Assembly (NCBI GenBank): GCA_030647905.1
Contig: JAUSJA010000002.1
Span: forward strand, 1 to 50,126
DNA from: Gemmatimonadaceae bacterium
Lineage (GTDB): Bacteria > Gemmatimonadota > Gemmatimonadetes > Gemmatimonadales > Gemmatimonadaceae
DNA length: 50,126 nt
Reading direction: 5' to 3'
How positions within the stretch are numbered: position 1 is the first letter of the stretch; every line of letters begins with the position of its first letter. Below are positions 10,753-21,605 of the stretch, piece after piece. The notes below the pieces were generated by a model. That model did no database searches, was not told the origin of the DNA, and was given only the letters and a program-made list of their open reading frames with translations. The position numbers and the translations under genes are program-made.

Positions 10753-12627
10753 ATGACCCATCCGCTGACACCGATGGTCTCCCGCGGTCGCCGGATGGAC
10801 GAGAAGCCCCCTTCATGGCGCGAGCGGCTGGCCGCGCTGCGCCACATTCCGCCACTGGGCCGGCTCGTCTGGCAGACGCACGCCGGGTACACGGTGGCGA
10901 TGATGGCGCTCCGCCTGACCCGCGCGTTCGTTCCCGTTGCAACGTTCTGGGTCGGCAAGCTCATCCTCGATACCGTGATCGGCGTGCGGGACGGCCGTGC
11001 GGAGCTGCCGACTCTCTGGCGCTACGTCGCGATGGAGATCGGCATCGTCGTGGCCGGCGAGATTCTCGCGCGGGCATCGTCTCTGATAGAGAGCCTGCTC
11101 AGCGATCTGTTCTCCAACCGCATGAGCGTCCGGCTGATGGAGCACGCGGCGACTCTCGATCTCGCGCAGTTCGAGGACCCGACGTTCTACGATCACCTGG
11201 AGCGTGCGCGGCGACAGACGGTAGGGCGGATCGCGCTGCTCACGCAGGTCGTGTCAATGACCCAGGACGCGGTAACGCTTCTCACGATCGGTGGCGTGCT
11301 GATCGCCTACAACCCGTGGCTGGTCCTCCTGCTGTTCGGCGCCGTGCTGCCAAGCTTCCTCGGGGAGACGCATTTCGCCGCGCTCGGATATTCGCTGCTG
11401 TTTCGATGGACCCCGGAGAGACGACAGCTCGACTATCTGCGATTTGTCGGAGCGAGCGACAAGACGGCGAAGGAAGTGCAGATGTTCGGTCTCGCGCCGT
11501 GGCTCACCGACCGGTACCGGATTCTGTCCGATCGTTTCTACGAGGAGAACAAGCGGCTGTCGCTTCGGCGCGGAGCGATCAGCGCCCTGCTCTCGATCTT
11601 CGGCACCATCGGGTACTACATCGCGTACGTGATCATCATTCTCCGCGCCGCGCGTGGAGAGATAACGCCTGGCATGCTCATCTTCCTGTCGGCGTCGTTT
11701 GCGCGCGGCCGCGACACCATCCAGGGCATTCTGCTTTCGGCGTCGAGCGTATATGAGCAGGCGCTCTACCTTCGCGACCTGTTCGTGTTTCTCGAGATGA
11801 AGCCGACCATCTCGTCGCGGCCCGATGCGCGGCCGGTGCCGATGCCTATCGCGCGCGGATTCGTATTCGAGGATGTGGGCTTCAGATACCCGGGCAGCGA
11901 CCGGTGGGCGATCAGGAACGTGTCATTGGAACTGCGGCCCGCCGAGCGCGTTGCGCTGGTTGGCGAGAACGGGGCAGGCAAGACGACGATCACGAAGCTC
12001 ATCGCGCGACTGTACGAGCCGACTGAAGGGCGGATAACGCTCGACGGCGTGGATCTGCGCGACTACGACCTCGAATCGCTGCGGCATGCGATCGGCGTGA
12101 TCTTCCAGGACTTCGTGCGCTACGACATGCGCTTCGACGAGAACATCGGCGTCGGTGAAATTGAGTCGGTCAGAGCCGCTCTCGACGGCGCCGAGGGAGT
12201 GCCCGACAGCATCGAGCTGGCCGCGCAGAATTCGCTCGCCGCTTCACTCCTGCCGCGCTTTCCGAACGGTTATCGGCAGATGCTCGGCCGCCGCTTCGAG
12301 GAAGGGGTGGATCTTTCGGGCGGCGAGTGGCAGAAGGTGGCCCTGGCGCGCGCGTATCTGAGAGACGCCCAGGTGCTGATTCTCGATGAGCCCACTGCCG
12401 CGCTGGATGCGCGTGCCGAGTTCGAGGTATTCCTGCGATTCTCCCAGCTCGTCGCGGGACGAATGGCGATACTGATCTCGCATCGGTTCTCGACCGTGCG
12501 CATGGCCGACCGGATCATCGTACTCCGCGGCGGGAAGGTCGAGGAATCGGGGACGCACGAGGAGCTCGTCGCGGGCGGAGGATTGTACGACGAGCTCTTC
12601 CGGATGCAGGCGGCCGGGTATCGGTAG
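10753..12627 (+). CDS. ABC exporter half-transporter (membrane domain plus ATPase)
   Basis: There are 624 residues. The N-terminal 330 or so form the exporter membrane domain with several hydrophobic stretches (TVAMMALRLTRAFVPVATFW, LLTIGGVLIAYNPWLVLLLF, IFGTIGYYIAYVIIILRAAR). The ATPase domain carries Walker A GENGAGKTT, Q loop VIFQDFVRYD, signature LSGGEWQKVALARA, Walker B LILDEPTAALDA and the H loop SHRFSTV. One chain holds one of each, so it should act as a homodimer. The substrate cannot be told from sequence. A possible ribosome site, GGGGAGC, precedes ATG 10753; an alternative start is Met15. The gene starts 3 bases after the persulfide dioxygenase gene, so they are probably one transcript. 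Confidence 0.9.
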   Translation: MTHPLTPMVSRGRRMDEKPPSWRERLAALRHIPPLGRLVWQTHAGYTVAMMALRLTRAFVPVATFWVGKLILDTVIGVRDGRAELPTLWRYVAMEIGIVVAGEILARASSLIESLLSDLFSNRMSVRLMEHAATLDLAQFEDPTFYDHLERARRQTVGRIALLTQVVSMTQDAVTLLTIGGVLIAYNPWLVLLLFGAVLPSFLGETHFAALGYSLLFRWTPERRQLDYLRFVGASDKTAKEVQMFGLAPWLTDRYRILSDRFYEENKRLSLRRGAISALLSIFGTIGYYIAYVIIILRAARGEITPGMLIFLSASFARGRDTIQGILLSASSVYEQALYLRDLFVFLEMKPTISSRPDARPVPMPIARGFVFEDVGFRYPGSDRWAIRNVSLELRPAERVALVGENGAGKTTITKLIARLYEPTEGRITLDGVDLRDYDLESLRHAIGVIFQDFVRYDMRFDENIGVGEIESVRAALDGAEGVPDSIELAAQNSLAASLLPRFPNGYRQMLGRRFEEGVDLSGGEWQKVALARAYLRDAQVLILDEPTAALDARAEFEVFLRFSQLVAGRMAILISHRFSTVRMADRIIVLRGGKVEESGTHEELVAGGGLYDELFRMQAAGYR

Positions 12628-12638
12628 CGCGTCGTGCG

Positions 12639-12642
<4 letters not shown>
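12624..12642. terminator. Hairpin between convergent genes
   Basis: GTAGCGC (12624-12630), loop GTCGT, GCGCTAC (12636-12642): a perfect 7-bp stem overlapping the stop codons of the ABC exporter (plus strand) and the S9 peptidase (minus strand). There is no T-tract on either side, so termination activity is only suggested by position. Confidence 0.4.
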
Positions 12643-14714
<2,072 letters not shown>

Positions 14715-14741
14715 TTTCTGGTGGGTTGTGTTGGGGGTTGA

Positions 14742-15578
14742 TCAGGCGTCGGGCCGAGCAGCGGACCAGCGTAACGGATCGAACACGGCAGGCGGAATGG
14801 GCTCGTTCACTCGCACCTTCTCGTACTGTTCCCTGAAGTAGGGCTTGCCATCGCGCAGCGACACGAACTCATGCGCCACCTGGAAACCGTCTATCTCCTT
14901 GTACTCACCGACGCGCGTGTCGGTCACGACGGTGCGGTCGCCGCGCTTTTCGCGCTGAATGATACGGAGGAGGAGCAGCTTGTCCGCATCTATCCAGACC
15001 TGACTCGACTCTTCGTCGCCTTCATCCGCGCCGATCACATAGACGCGCTTCCTGTCGAGCCGACCGCTCCGAAACTTGTCGAGATCCATGCGCAGTGAAT
15101 CAAGCCGCCGCAGCGTCACCGCAGGTGGAATGGCATACACGTCGGCGGTGAGCGTGAGAATCGGCTGGATCGAGCGGCGCGAATCTACCCTGCGACCGTT
15201 GTCGAAGGTCATCACGCGATTGTTCAGGATGAGCAGCCCGCTCTTCGACGAAAGCGGCTCGAAGTCTATCCTGAGCTTTCCGGGTACAGAGAGATTCTCC
15301 ACCCAGCGCGACTTCTCTTCCTTGCCGGACTGAGTGTAGAAGGTATTCGCCTGCTCGAAGCGGAGCGTGCTGTACCACTTGTCCGAGTACCGGTCGTGCA
15401 TCTCGCGCACCAGATCGCGCGAGGAAGTAATGGCGAGCTTCGGGGCCTCTTCAGGCGCCGGCTCCCCGACCGGCGGATTCGCGGCCGAACATGCGGCTGT
15501 CAAGAAAACCAGCGCGGTAGTCCACGGGCGCGCATTCAGAAGCGCGCGCCCGGCAGTGCGGTGGAGCATCGTTCTCAT
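14742..15578 (-). CDS. Outer-membrane-type lipoprotein with a LolA/LolB-like fold
   Basis: There are 278 residues. The N-terminus has a basic start and a hydrophobic stretch ending in a lipobox (ALVFLTAACSAANPP, Cys about residue 30), so it should be lipid-modified. The body (SSRDLVREMHDRYSDKWYST, RWVENLSVPGKLRIDFEPLS, VWIDADKLLLLRIIQREKRG, EYKEIDGFQVAHEF) has the pattern of LolA/DUF4292-like outer-membrane lipoprotein-sorting proteins: an open beta-barrel that carries or senses lipids. It begins 9 bases after the stop of the M14 peptidase and ends 27 bases before the S9 peptidase start, so the three are very likely one operon. The exact function is not assignable. Confidence 0.72.
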   Translation of the reverse strand: MRTMLHRTAGRALLNARPWTTALVFLTAACSAANPPVGEPAPEEAPKLAITSSRDLVREMHDRYSDKWYSTLRFEQANTFYTQSGKEEKSRWVENLSVPGKLRIDFEPLSSKSGLLILNNRVMTFDNGRRVDSRRSIQPILTLTADVYAIPPAVTLRRLDSLRMDLDKFRSGRLDRKRVYVIGADEGDEESSQVWIDADKLLLLRIIQREKRGDRTVVTDTRVGEYKEIDGFQVAHEFVSLRDGKPYFREQYEKVRVNEPIPPAVFDPLRWSAARPDA

Positions 15579-15587
15579 GACATGTCC

Positions 15588-18347
15588 TTACGGACGATTC
15601 AGCTGACCGTAGTAGATACCGTTGAACAGGAAGCGGAACGCACCATGAGTCTGACCCCGGAAATATACCTGGGGTCCATACAGCACGACGCTGCCCTTCC
15701 CCATCGGTGAAACGAGGATTTCCGTCGCGTCATCGAGCACCTTCTGCCCCCAGGCCCACCCGCTGCGAAGGGGCGCCGGGCTGTCGAACCAGGCGACGCG
15801 CTTCACTCCTTTCGCCGACGCTCCTGACTGCAGACGGAATGCCGGATTGTTGTCGAAGAAAATATCCGCCCTGGGCGACATTCCCCAGGCGATGGTGTTG
15901 GTCGTGTCCACCGCGACGGAGAGGACAGACCCCGGCACGTAGTACTTCGCGCGCGGAAGCGGCTTGTCGCTCTCGTCCACGACTGCGTCGGATACCGGCA
16001 GCTCCAGCCTGTACGCTATCTCGGAGGCAACGCCGAGGGCGAGCAGCGTCCCCCCGTTCTCGACGAAGCTGCGAATGCGTGGCAGCGTCTTCTCGATCGT
16101 AATTCGTCCAAGACGGGAGTGCCATTCGGCCGGGACTTTGTCGGCGGGCGGTTGCAAGCGCCGCTGACAGCTTCCCGTCGAGTCCACCGGGGCGGAGAGT
16201 CTCGCGCAATTGGGAAGAACGAGCACGTCGTACCTTGAGCTCAGGTCGCCATTGTCGAGATCGTTGGCGAAGACGACTTCGTACGGAAATTCGAACTGAT
16301 CGAAAACGAAGCGCATCCAGCCCGACGATATCTCGCCACCGTAGACGTCCCATAGAGCAATGCGCGGCAAGTGCAGGCGCGTCATCGACCCTCCAGGCAT
16401 CGCGATATCCACCGGAGAAAACGTCACACCCCTCTCGGCGGCGAGTGCGCGGAGCATCGGCTCCGCCGCGGTGGTGTTGCGCACCACGAAGGCGCCTGCC
16501 GGGAGGCCCGTGCCGGCCGCAGGAGCAGCGAGTGTGTAAACCTCCTGGCCGGCCTTGAGCAGCCGGTTGGCCGCGGTGAACGAATCGTTCGTCCCTCGTG
16601 TCCACGAATAGAACTGCGGCGCCAGGAAACGCGATTCAGGCGCCTGCACCCTCATTCCCACCGTTCCCGCCGGTACCGGCGCGAATCCATTCAGCTTTTC
16701 GAAAGGTCCCGTGAACGAATCGAGTATGCGATCGAACTTCACACCCATCTGGTACGCCAGCGTCCACCCGGCGTTGTCGTATGGCGGAGTCGGCGGGCCA
16801 CCAGGATACGGGATATCGTCAGGATGATTCTGCGGCTCGAACATGTCGAGCACGTGCGGACGGAATGCCTGCGACGTGATCACGACATATGACTCCTCAG
16901 GGTAGGTCCTTCCGGCGACGGAGAATGCCCTCGTCGCGCGGTGGATCGTCACGCCGTTCTTCACCAGCGCATTCACGAATTTCACCGCCGTGGCGAAATC
17001 CTTCTGATTCGACGGAATGATGTATCCGCGCGGATCGCGTGCCGCCGGATCCTTGAGGAGCTTCACGTAATCGGCGCTTGGCAGCCGCGTTTTCGCGGCG
17101 CTGTCCTTCTCCACAGCGAGCTTCACCGCGTCCACCTTCTGAGGTGTCAGCGTCCACGTGTCTCTGCGCCCACGATCGATGGAGTTCCGTCCCATGCGAT
17201 ACGCGTTGAAGAGGAAGTCCTCACGATACTTCGAAGCCACGTCCATGACCGCGCGGTTGGCGGAGAGCTCGTATGCCATGGATTGCGCGAAGTGCCACTT
17301 CTGTGGCAGGATCGGGAAAGGCGTGCTCCCACTCGGCAGAAGGCGTTCGGGGACCAGCGCGATCTCGCCCGGCGTGGGATTGCCGAAGGTCTCGGTGAGG
17401 AGACCGATCATGTTGTGGAAGTACACGGTGGTCCGGAGACCGCCGTTCCACCACGTCGAGAAATTGGCTCCGTTCCGCATCGTCGCCCCCGGCTTTCCCT
17501 CAGCGATGAACCGGCTGTGGATCGCCGCCCCGACGAGATCTATGCCAACCGGAATCAGAGGATCGAGATTGTAGTTGAACGGATCGCGGAAAGGCGGCGC
17601 GAAGATAACTGTGCCTTCCGGGCCCGTCTGATGGTGGTTGTAGACGATGTGCGGATACCAGGCCCTGTAGAGAATGCTGTCCGCTGCCTGTGTCTCGGGC
17701 TGCGACGCCATGTACGAATCGCGGTTGTTGTCGTGGCCGATGTACTTGTGATAGAGTCGCGGCACTCCGGCTGTTGACCGGTTTTCCTTCACCGAGTCGC
17801 GCATGTACCAGTTCGAGACGAGGTCCATGCCGTCGGGATTCGCCGGCACCGCCAGCAGAATGTCGTCCCGCAGGAACCGCTGCGTCTCGGCGTCGTTGCG
17901 GCTCACCATTTCGTACACGTACTGTATGAGCTGCTGGGCGCCAAGGACTTCGCTGGCGTGCAGACCGCCGTCAATCCAGACCACCGCCTTCCCTTCCCGG
18001 GCCAGAGCGCGTGCCTGCTCGTCGTTCAGGCCATCGGCGTGGGCCAGCTTCGCCGCAATCTCCTGGTACCGTCCCAGCTTCCGGAAATTCTCCGGCGCGG
18101 TAATGATCGCCATCAGCATCGGCCGGCCTTCGGCGGTGGTTCCGATGCGCACTACACGCATGCGGTCCGATTCACGGTCCAGCTTCTCCCAGTATTTCGT
18201 GAGCTGCTGATAGTTGGCGAGAAAATAGTCGTCGCCGATGTTATGCCCGAACTCCTGCAGCGGGGTCGTGATACGCCCCTGCGCGGAAGCGGACGACGTG
18301 ACGACGACCAGGCCAAGGATCAGCGAAAGGGTGCGGCTGAAAATCAT
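15588..18347 (-). CDS. Secreted M14 family zinc carboxypeptidase
   Basis: Starting at ATG 18347 gives 919 residues with a clear signal peptide (MIFSRTLSLILGLVVVTSSA, then SAQ). The longer frame to 18503 would add 52 residues without signal-like character and overlap the transporter gene, so I reject it. The M14 zinc site is visible: WIDGGLHASEVLG (HxxE), ANPDGMDLVSNW, and a third ligand in YNHHQTGPEG. After the catalytic domain (about residues 30-400) comes a long C-terminal region with a Rossmann-like glutamine-amidotransferase-type fold (DVYGGEISSGWMRFVFDQFE, VLVLPNCARL). That architecture is common in large secreted M14 peptidases of Gemmatimonadota and Bacteroidetes. It is the first gene of the M14-lipoprotein-S9 cluster. 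Confidence 0.88.
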   Translation of the reverse strand: MIFSRTLSLILGLVVVTSSASAQGRITTPLQEFGHNIGDDYFLANYQQLTKYWEKLDRESDRMRVVRIGTTAEGRPMLMAIITAPENFRKLGRYQEIAAKLAHADGLNDEQARALAREGKAVVWIDGGLHASEVLGAQQLIQYVYEMVSRNDAETQRFLRDDILLAVPANPDGMDLVSNWYMRDSVKENRSTAGVPRLYHKYIGHDNNRDSYMASQPETQAADSILYRAWYPHIVYNHHQTGPEGTVIFAPPFRDPFNYNLDPLIPVGIDLVGAAIHSRFIAEGKPGATMRNGANFSTWWNGGLRTTVYFHNMIGLLTETFGNPTPGEIALVPERLLPSGSTPFPILPQKWHFAQSMAYELSANRAVMDVASKYREDFLFNAYRMGRNSIDRGRRDTWTLTPQKVDAVKLAVEKDSAAKTRLPSADYVKLLKDPAARDPRGYIIPSNQKDFATAVKFVNALVKNGVTIHRATRAFSVAGRTYPEESYVVITSQAFRPHVLDMFEPQNHPDDIPYPGGPPTPPYDNAGWTLAYQMGVKFDRILDSFTGPFEKLNGFAPVPAGTVGMRVQAPESRFLAPQFYSWTRGTNDSFTAANRLLKAGQEVYTLAAPAAGTGLPAGAFVVRNTTAAEPMLRALAAERGVTFSPVDIAMPGGSMTRLHLPRIALWDVYGGEISSGWMRFVFDQFEFPYEVVFANDLDNGDLSSRYDVLVLPNCARLSAPVDSTGSCQRRLQPPADKVPAEWHSRLGRITIEKTLPRIRSFVENGGTLLALGVASEIAYRLELPVSDAVVDESDKPLPRAKYYVPGSVLSVAVDTTNTIAWGMSPRADIFFDNNPAFRLQSGASAKGVKRVAWFDSPAPLRSGWAWGQKVLDDATEILVSPMGKGSVVLYGPQVYFRGQTHGAFRFLFNGIYYGQLNRP

Positions 18348-18396
18348 GATGAGAATCGGGAGGAATGATTTGAGCGATTTTCTGGTGCGGTAAAAG

Positions 18397-19305
18397 CTAC
18401 CCCGCTGCTCGACGTGTGGACACCGTGTTCCAGGCGGCGACAAGCACTCCCGCAAGCACCACCACACCGCCGAGAAGAGTCGCGAGCGGCGGCACCTGGG
18501 CAATCGCGGGTATCAGCGCGCCAAGAAGTGTCGCGCCAACGGGCTCTCCGAGGACTGTGAGATTCACGACGTATGCAGGGAGATACTTGAGCGCCCAGTT
18601 CATTCCCGTGTGCCCAAGCAGCATGGGTCCGATCGCGAGACCGGCGAAGATCGCCAGCTCGCGCGGTGGCTGTGGGGTAAGTGGAGTGCCTGTCAGGCCG
18701 GCCATCGCGAAGAGCGCTATCGCGCACGCCGAGTATGCGAGCGCGACGTAGGCCCATATCCCGTATGTCGCACGAAGATGGCGACCAATCGTATAGTAGA
18801 TGCCCGCAGTCACCGCCGCCGACGCCGCAAGCATGTTGCCGAGCATGGCGTTGCTTCCGCCGGCCGAAGCGCTGTCGCGCCAGGCGGGAGCGGCGATAAG
18901 CATGGCCCCCAGAAGAGCGATCGAGATGCCGATCAGCTGCCGCCGGTTCGGCGCCTCACGCAGAAAAATCGTGGAGATCGCCACGATGACAGCCGGTTGA
19001 AGGCTGACGAGTGTTACGGAAGCGGCGATCGTCGTGAGATGGATGGACGCGTTCCACGCCCAGAAATGAAGAGCGAGTGCTATCCCGGCGCATGACGCGA
19101 GGGCGGTGTCGCGTGCCGTCAGCTTGGCCCAGTCGCGCCACTGGCCTGTGACGGCCAGCGCGACGGCGACGATCACGAGAGAGAAGCAGAGTCGCCATGC
19201 GGCGATGGCGAGGGGATCGGCATTCGAGAGCCGGACCAGCGGCCCGGCGAACGAGATGCCGAGCAGCGATACCGCGAGAACCCAACCCGGCGAGGGGCGG
19301 TTCAA
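18397..19305 (-). CDS. DMT-superfamily (EamA) transporter
   Basis: From TTG 19305 there are 302 residues, the normal EamA length, with about ten hydrophobic segments in two repeated halves (WVLAVSLLGISFAGPLVRLS; later MLLGHTGMNWALKYLPAYVV). It probably exports or imports a small metabolite; the substrate is unknown. The frame continues upstream to 19467, but that part overlaps the transglycosylase gene and reads as Arg/Gln/His-rich noise. No good ATG/GTG lies between, so a TTG start is the best guess, with no clear ribosome site. Confidence 0.82.
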   Translation of the reverse strand: MNRPSPGWVLAVSLLGISFAGPLVRLSNADPLAIAAWRLCFSLVIVAVALAVTGQWRDWAKLTARDTALASCAGIALALHFWAWNASIHLTTIAASVTLVSLQPAVIVAISTIFLREAPNRRQLIGISIALLGAMLIAAPAWRDSASAGGSNAMLGNMLAASAAVTAGIYYTIGRHLRATYGIWAYVALAYSACAIALFAMAGLTGTPLTPQPPRELAIFAGLAIGPMLLGHTGMNWALKYLPAYVVNLTVLGEPVGATLLGALIPAIAQVPPLATLLGGVVVLAGVLVAAWNTVSTRRAAG

Positions 19306-19346
19306 GTTGACGGAAGCGGCGTACTGCCCGGCTGCCGCCGCAGCCG

Positions 19347-20096
19347 CTACTCCTGACCCTGCGGCTGGTCGTTGATCGTCATGAGCTGGCGTGTCGTGCG
19401 GTTGGCGGCGGTCATGACCTTGCCCGAATAGCTGCTGCAGTTCGGTGTGTTGGCGCCGCGGACGCAACCGTTGTATCGCTGAAGCGCGACACGGAGATTC
19501 GGCGCATTCTTGATCGCGTCGGCAAGAACGCTGACGCCGTGGCAGATGTTGCCCTCGATGTCATAGAGATCGCGCGACTTGCAGCCCCACTGTCCGCGGT
19601 GGAACGGCATGACCTGCATGAGGCCCTGCGCTCCCACGAAGCTGCGGGCGTGCGGATCCAGGTTACTGCTCTCGACCAGCATGACACCGACCAGAAGCGC
19701 GGGATCGATCTTCCTGCGCTTCCCCTCGGCGACGACGGCGCTGGCGATCCGCTCGGCGACCTCACCGTTCCGGGTATAGCGGCGAAGGACCTGGGCGATG
19801 CGGAACGCATCTTCGCTCGGTTTCGCGGCGCTGATAACGGCACCGGGGAGCTTGAGAAGCTCTGCCGGCCGCGTGAACTGCGGATGCTGGTGCTCGAGCG
19901 TCCACACCGTTCCGGCAGCGAGAAGCACGGCAAGCACAACCGCTTGCGCGGCCGCGCCGATGTAACGGCGCCACCGGGGACGGTAGAGCTCGGTGACCTG
20001 CTCTCGGCTGGTCACGATCTTGAGACTGGTCCGCCCCGAAACCACACGGGACAGTTCGCCATCAGGCCGCTGGTACAAGCACTCCTCCTTTACCAT
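19347..20096 (-). CDS. Lytic transglycosylase (SLT domain), membrane-anchored, paralogue 1
   Basis: ATG 20096 gives 249 residues. One N-terminal membrane segment (AAAQAVVLAVLLAAGTVWTL, about 50-70) anchors it, with the rest outside. The SLT domain has the catalytic Glu in LLVGVMLVESSNLDPHARS, GLMQVMPFHRGQWG, and the final LQRYNGCVRGANTPNCSSYS, where two Cys probably form a disulfide. It should cut the MurNAc-GlcNAc bond in peptidoglycan. It is about 50% alike by eye to the protein at 20734-21498, so the pair is a tandem duplication with the XRE gene between them. Its first 35 bases overlap the end of the XRE gene, implying translational coupling. Confidence 0.87.
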   Translation of the reverse strand: MVKEECLYQRPDGELSRVVSGRTSLKIVTSREQVTELYRPRWRRYIGAAAQAVVLAVLLAAGTVWTLEHQHPQFTRPAELLKLPGAVISAAKPSEDAFRIAQVLRRYTRNGEVAERIASAVVAEGKRRKIDPALLVGVMLVESSNLDPHARSFVGAQGLMQVMPFHRGQWGCKSRDLYDIEGNICHGVSVLADAIKNAPNLRVALQRYNGCVRGANTPNCSSYSGKVMTAANRTTRQLMTINDQPQGQE

Positions 20097-20619
20097 CGGA
20101 AAAAGCCCTGCCGAGCCGGTCGGCAAACTTCTCCAGGGCCGCGAAATCCTTTTCCCAAACCTCATATTCGGCTGCCGTCGTCGGAGACCGGTGGAGCGTC
20201 GTGCCGGCGGACGGATCTACCACCTTTCTGATCTGCTTGCGCTCGCGAACCAGCTCCGCGCCATGTGATTCGGCGAAGCTCCACATGCGGCGGCCGATCT
20301 GCGAGTTTGTCAACGGGCAGTCCGGGTAACGCGACCGGATATACCTGATGAAGTATTCGTTATCCACGATTCTTCGTCCGACGGGCACGGAGTCGTCCGC
20401 CACCGGCTCGACCGAGCTCAGGCTGACGCGCAACTCAGCCCCGAGCACCGCGGCTATCTGACGCAACAGATCGAGCGAGACGTTGTAGTGCTCGTCGTGT
20501 TCGATGTTGCGGATAGTTGACGGCGACACGGGAACGGTGAGCTGTGCGGCAACGTCTTCGCGCCGCAGACCTCTGAGCTTGCGAAGCCGCTCGAGGTCGC
20601 GTCCTATCCAGTCGGCCAT
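20062..20619 (-). CDS. XRE-type helix-turn-helix regulator
   Basis: ATG 20619 gives 185 residues; a 10-residue longer start at GTG/ATG 20649 is possible. Residues about 5-60 are a Cro/C1-type HTH (LERLRKLRGLRREDVAAQLT, SPSTIRNIEHDEHYNVSLDL). The C-terminal 110 residues (FIRYIRSRYPDCPLTNSQIG, RRMWSFAESHGAELV) are not a domain I recognise and have no catalytic motif. It sits between two transglycosylase paralogues and overlaps the start of one, so it probably controls cell-wall remodelling genes. The short upstream region (20638-20700) is AT-richer and contains GTTAACTGACAACGTATAAC, which could hold its promoter and operator; that is a guess from position. Confidence 0.8.
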   Translation of the reverse strand: MADWIGRDLERLRKLRGLRREDVAAQLTVPVSPSTIRNIEHDEHYNVSLDLLRQIAAVLGAELRVSLSSVEPVADDSVPVGRRIVDNEYFIRYIRSRYPDCPLTNSQIGRRMWSFAESHGAELVRERKQIRKVVDPSAGTTLHRSPTTAAEYEVWEKDFAALEKFADRLGRAFSDGKGGVLVPAA

Positions 20620-20733
20620 ACCTATTCCGGTAATCCTGTTAACTGACAACGTATAACAGTAACCCGGTTGAGGTATTGGTACAACCCTTCCCGGTAAATA
20701 GCCTACCGAGGGTGGGCTGGCTTCTATGGACGA

Positions 20734-21498
20734 CTACTCGGCGGCACTCGGGAAAAGCGCCTGGAGCATCTGCGACGCGGCCTGGTCGGCGTATTTCAGC
20801 ACCTTGCCCGAGTAGGTGTGGCAGTGTGGCGTGTTCGTCCCGCGCACGCACCCGTTGTAGCGAAGCAACGCCCTTTCCATGTTCGGCGATCGCTTGACCA
20901 GATCGGCGAGGATGCTCGTTCCGTAGCAGATATTGGACTCGATGTTCGCGAGATCGCTCGAAGGGCAGGCCTTCCATTTGCCGGCGTGAAAGGGCATGAC
21001 CTGCATCAGCCCTCTCGCGCTGACATTGCTCCGTGCGACCGGGTCGAGCTTTGCGTTCTCCGTCAGAAGCACGCCGATCAGAAGGGCGGGGTCGAGATTT
21101 CTCTTCCCGCCTTCATTGATGATCGCCTGGGCGATGCGATTCGCGCGCACGGTGTCCTTCGTGTACCGGCGGAGCACGCTGCTCACGCGAAAGACCTGCT
21201 CGCTCACCGGCGGGGGCGCGAGCACAAACTCCGCGGGAAGCTGAAGGATCGACCCGGGTTTCACGAACTCCGGCTTCTGCTGATTGACGGTCCAGATGGT
21301 GCCCGCAACCAGAAGCGCCCCAGCGCCGAGGCTGTGCGCGAGCGCGCGGATGGCCTTCTGCCCGCGTGAGAGCGGAGGACGCTCGGACCCGTGGCGGCGG
21401 ACATCCGTATACACACTTCCGGACAACCTGCGTCGATCGTCCGGACCCTGAATCTGCGTTTCGTCGTCCTGGCGATCCGAGCTGGCGGAAGCCATCAT
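20734..21498 (-). CDS. Lytic transglycosylase (SLT domain), membrane-anchored, paralogue 2
   Basis: Starting at the first of two ATGs (21498) gives 254 residues; the frame is open further, to GTG 21558. A cytoplasmic polar N-terminus, one membrane segment (AHSLGAGALLVAGTIWTV) and an external SLT domain follow. The domain carries DPALLIGVLLTENAKLDPVA (catalytic Glu), GLMQVMPFHAGKW and LLRYNGCVRGTNTPHCHTYS. The final Cys pair matches paralogue 1. The gene is divergent from the LysM protein gene at 21606; the 107 bases between them must hold both promoters, which links two peptidoglycan-binding products. Confidence 0.87.
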   Translation of the reverse strand: MMASASSDRQDDETQIQGPDDRRRLSGSVYTDVRRHGSERPPLSRGQKAIRALAHSLGAGALLVAGTIWTVNQQKPEFVKPGSILQLPAEFVLAPPPVSEQVFRVSSVLRRYTKDTVRANRIAQAIINEGGKRNLDPALLIGVLLTENAKLDPVARSNVSARGLMQVMPFHAGKWKACPSSDLANIESNICYGTSILADLVKRSPNMERALLRYNGCVRGTNTPHCHTYSGKVLKYADQAASQMLQALFPSAAE

Positions 21499-21605
21499 GG
21501 TCTTCTCTTCTGCACCGTGCATGCCACGTGCGGGTATGGAGATTGCCCAAGTTGGCACGCATCTTCATTTGTGATATTGTTCCCGGAACCACCTAAATCT
21601 GCGAA

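Noticed and set aside
20638-20663. Palindromic operator upstream of the XRE gene
   Set aside because: GTTAAC is palindromic, but the longer symmetry is poor when written out against its reverse complement; kept only as a remark in the gene entry.
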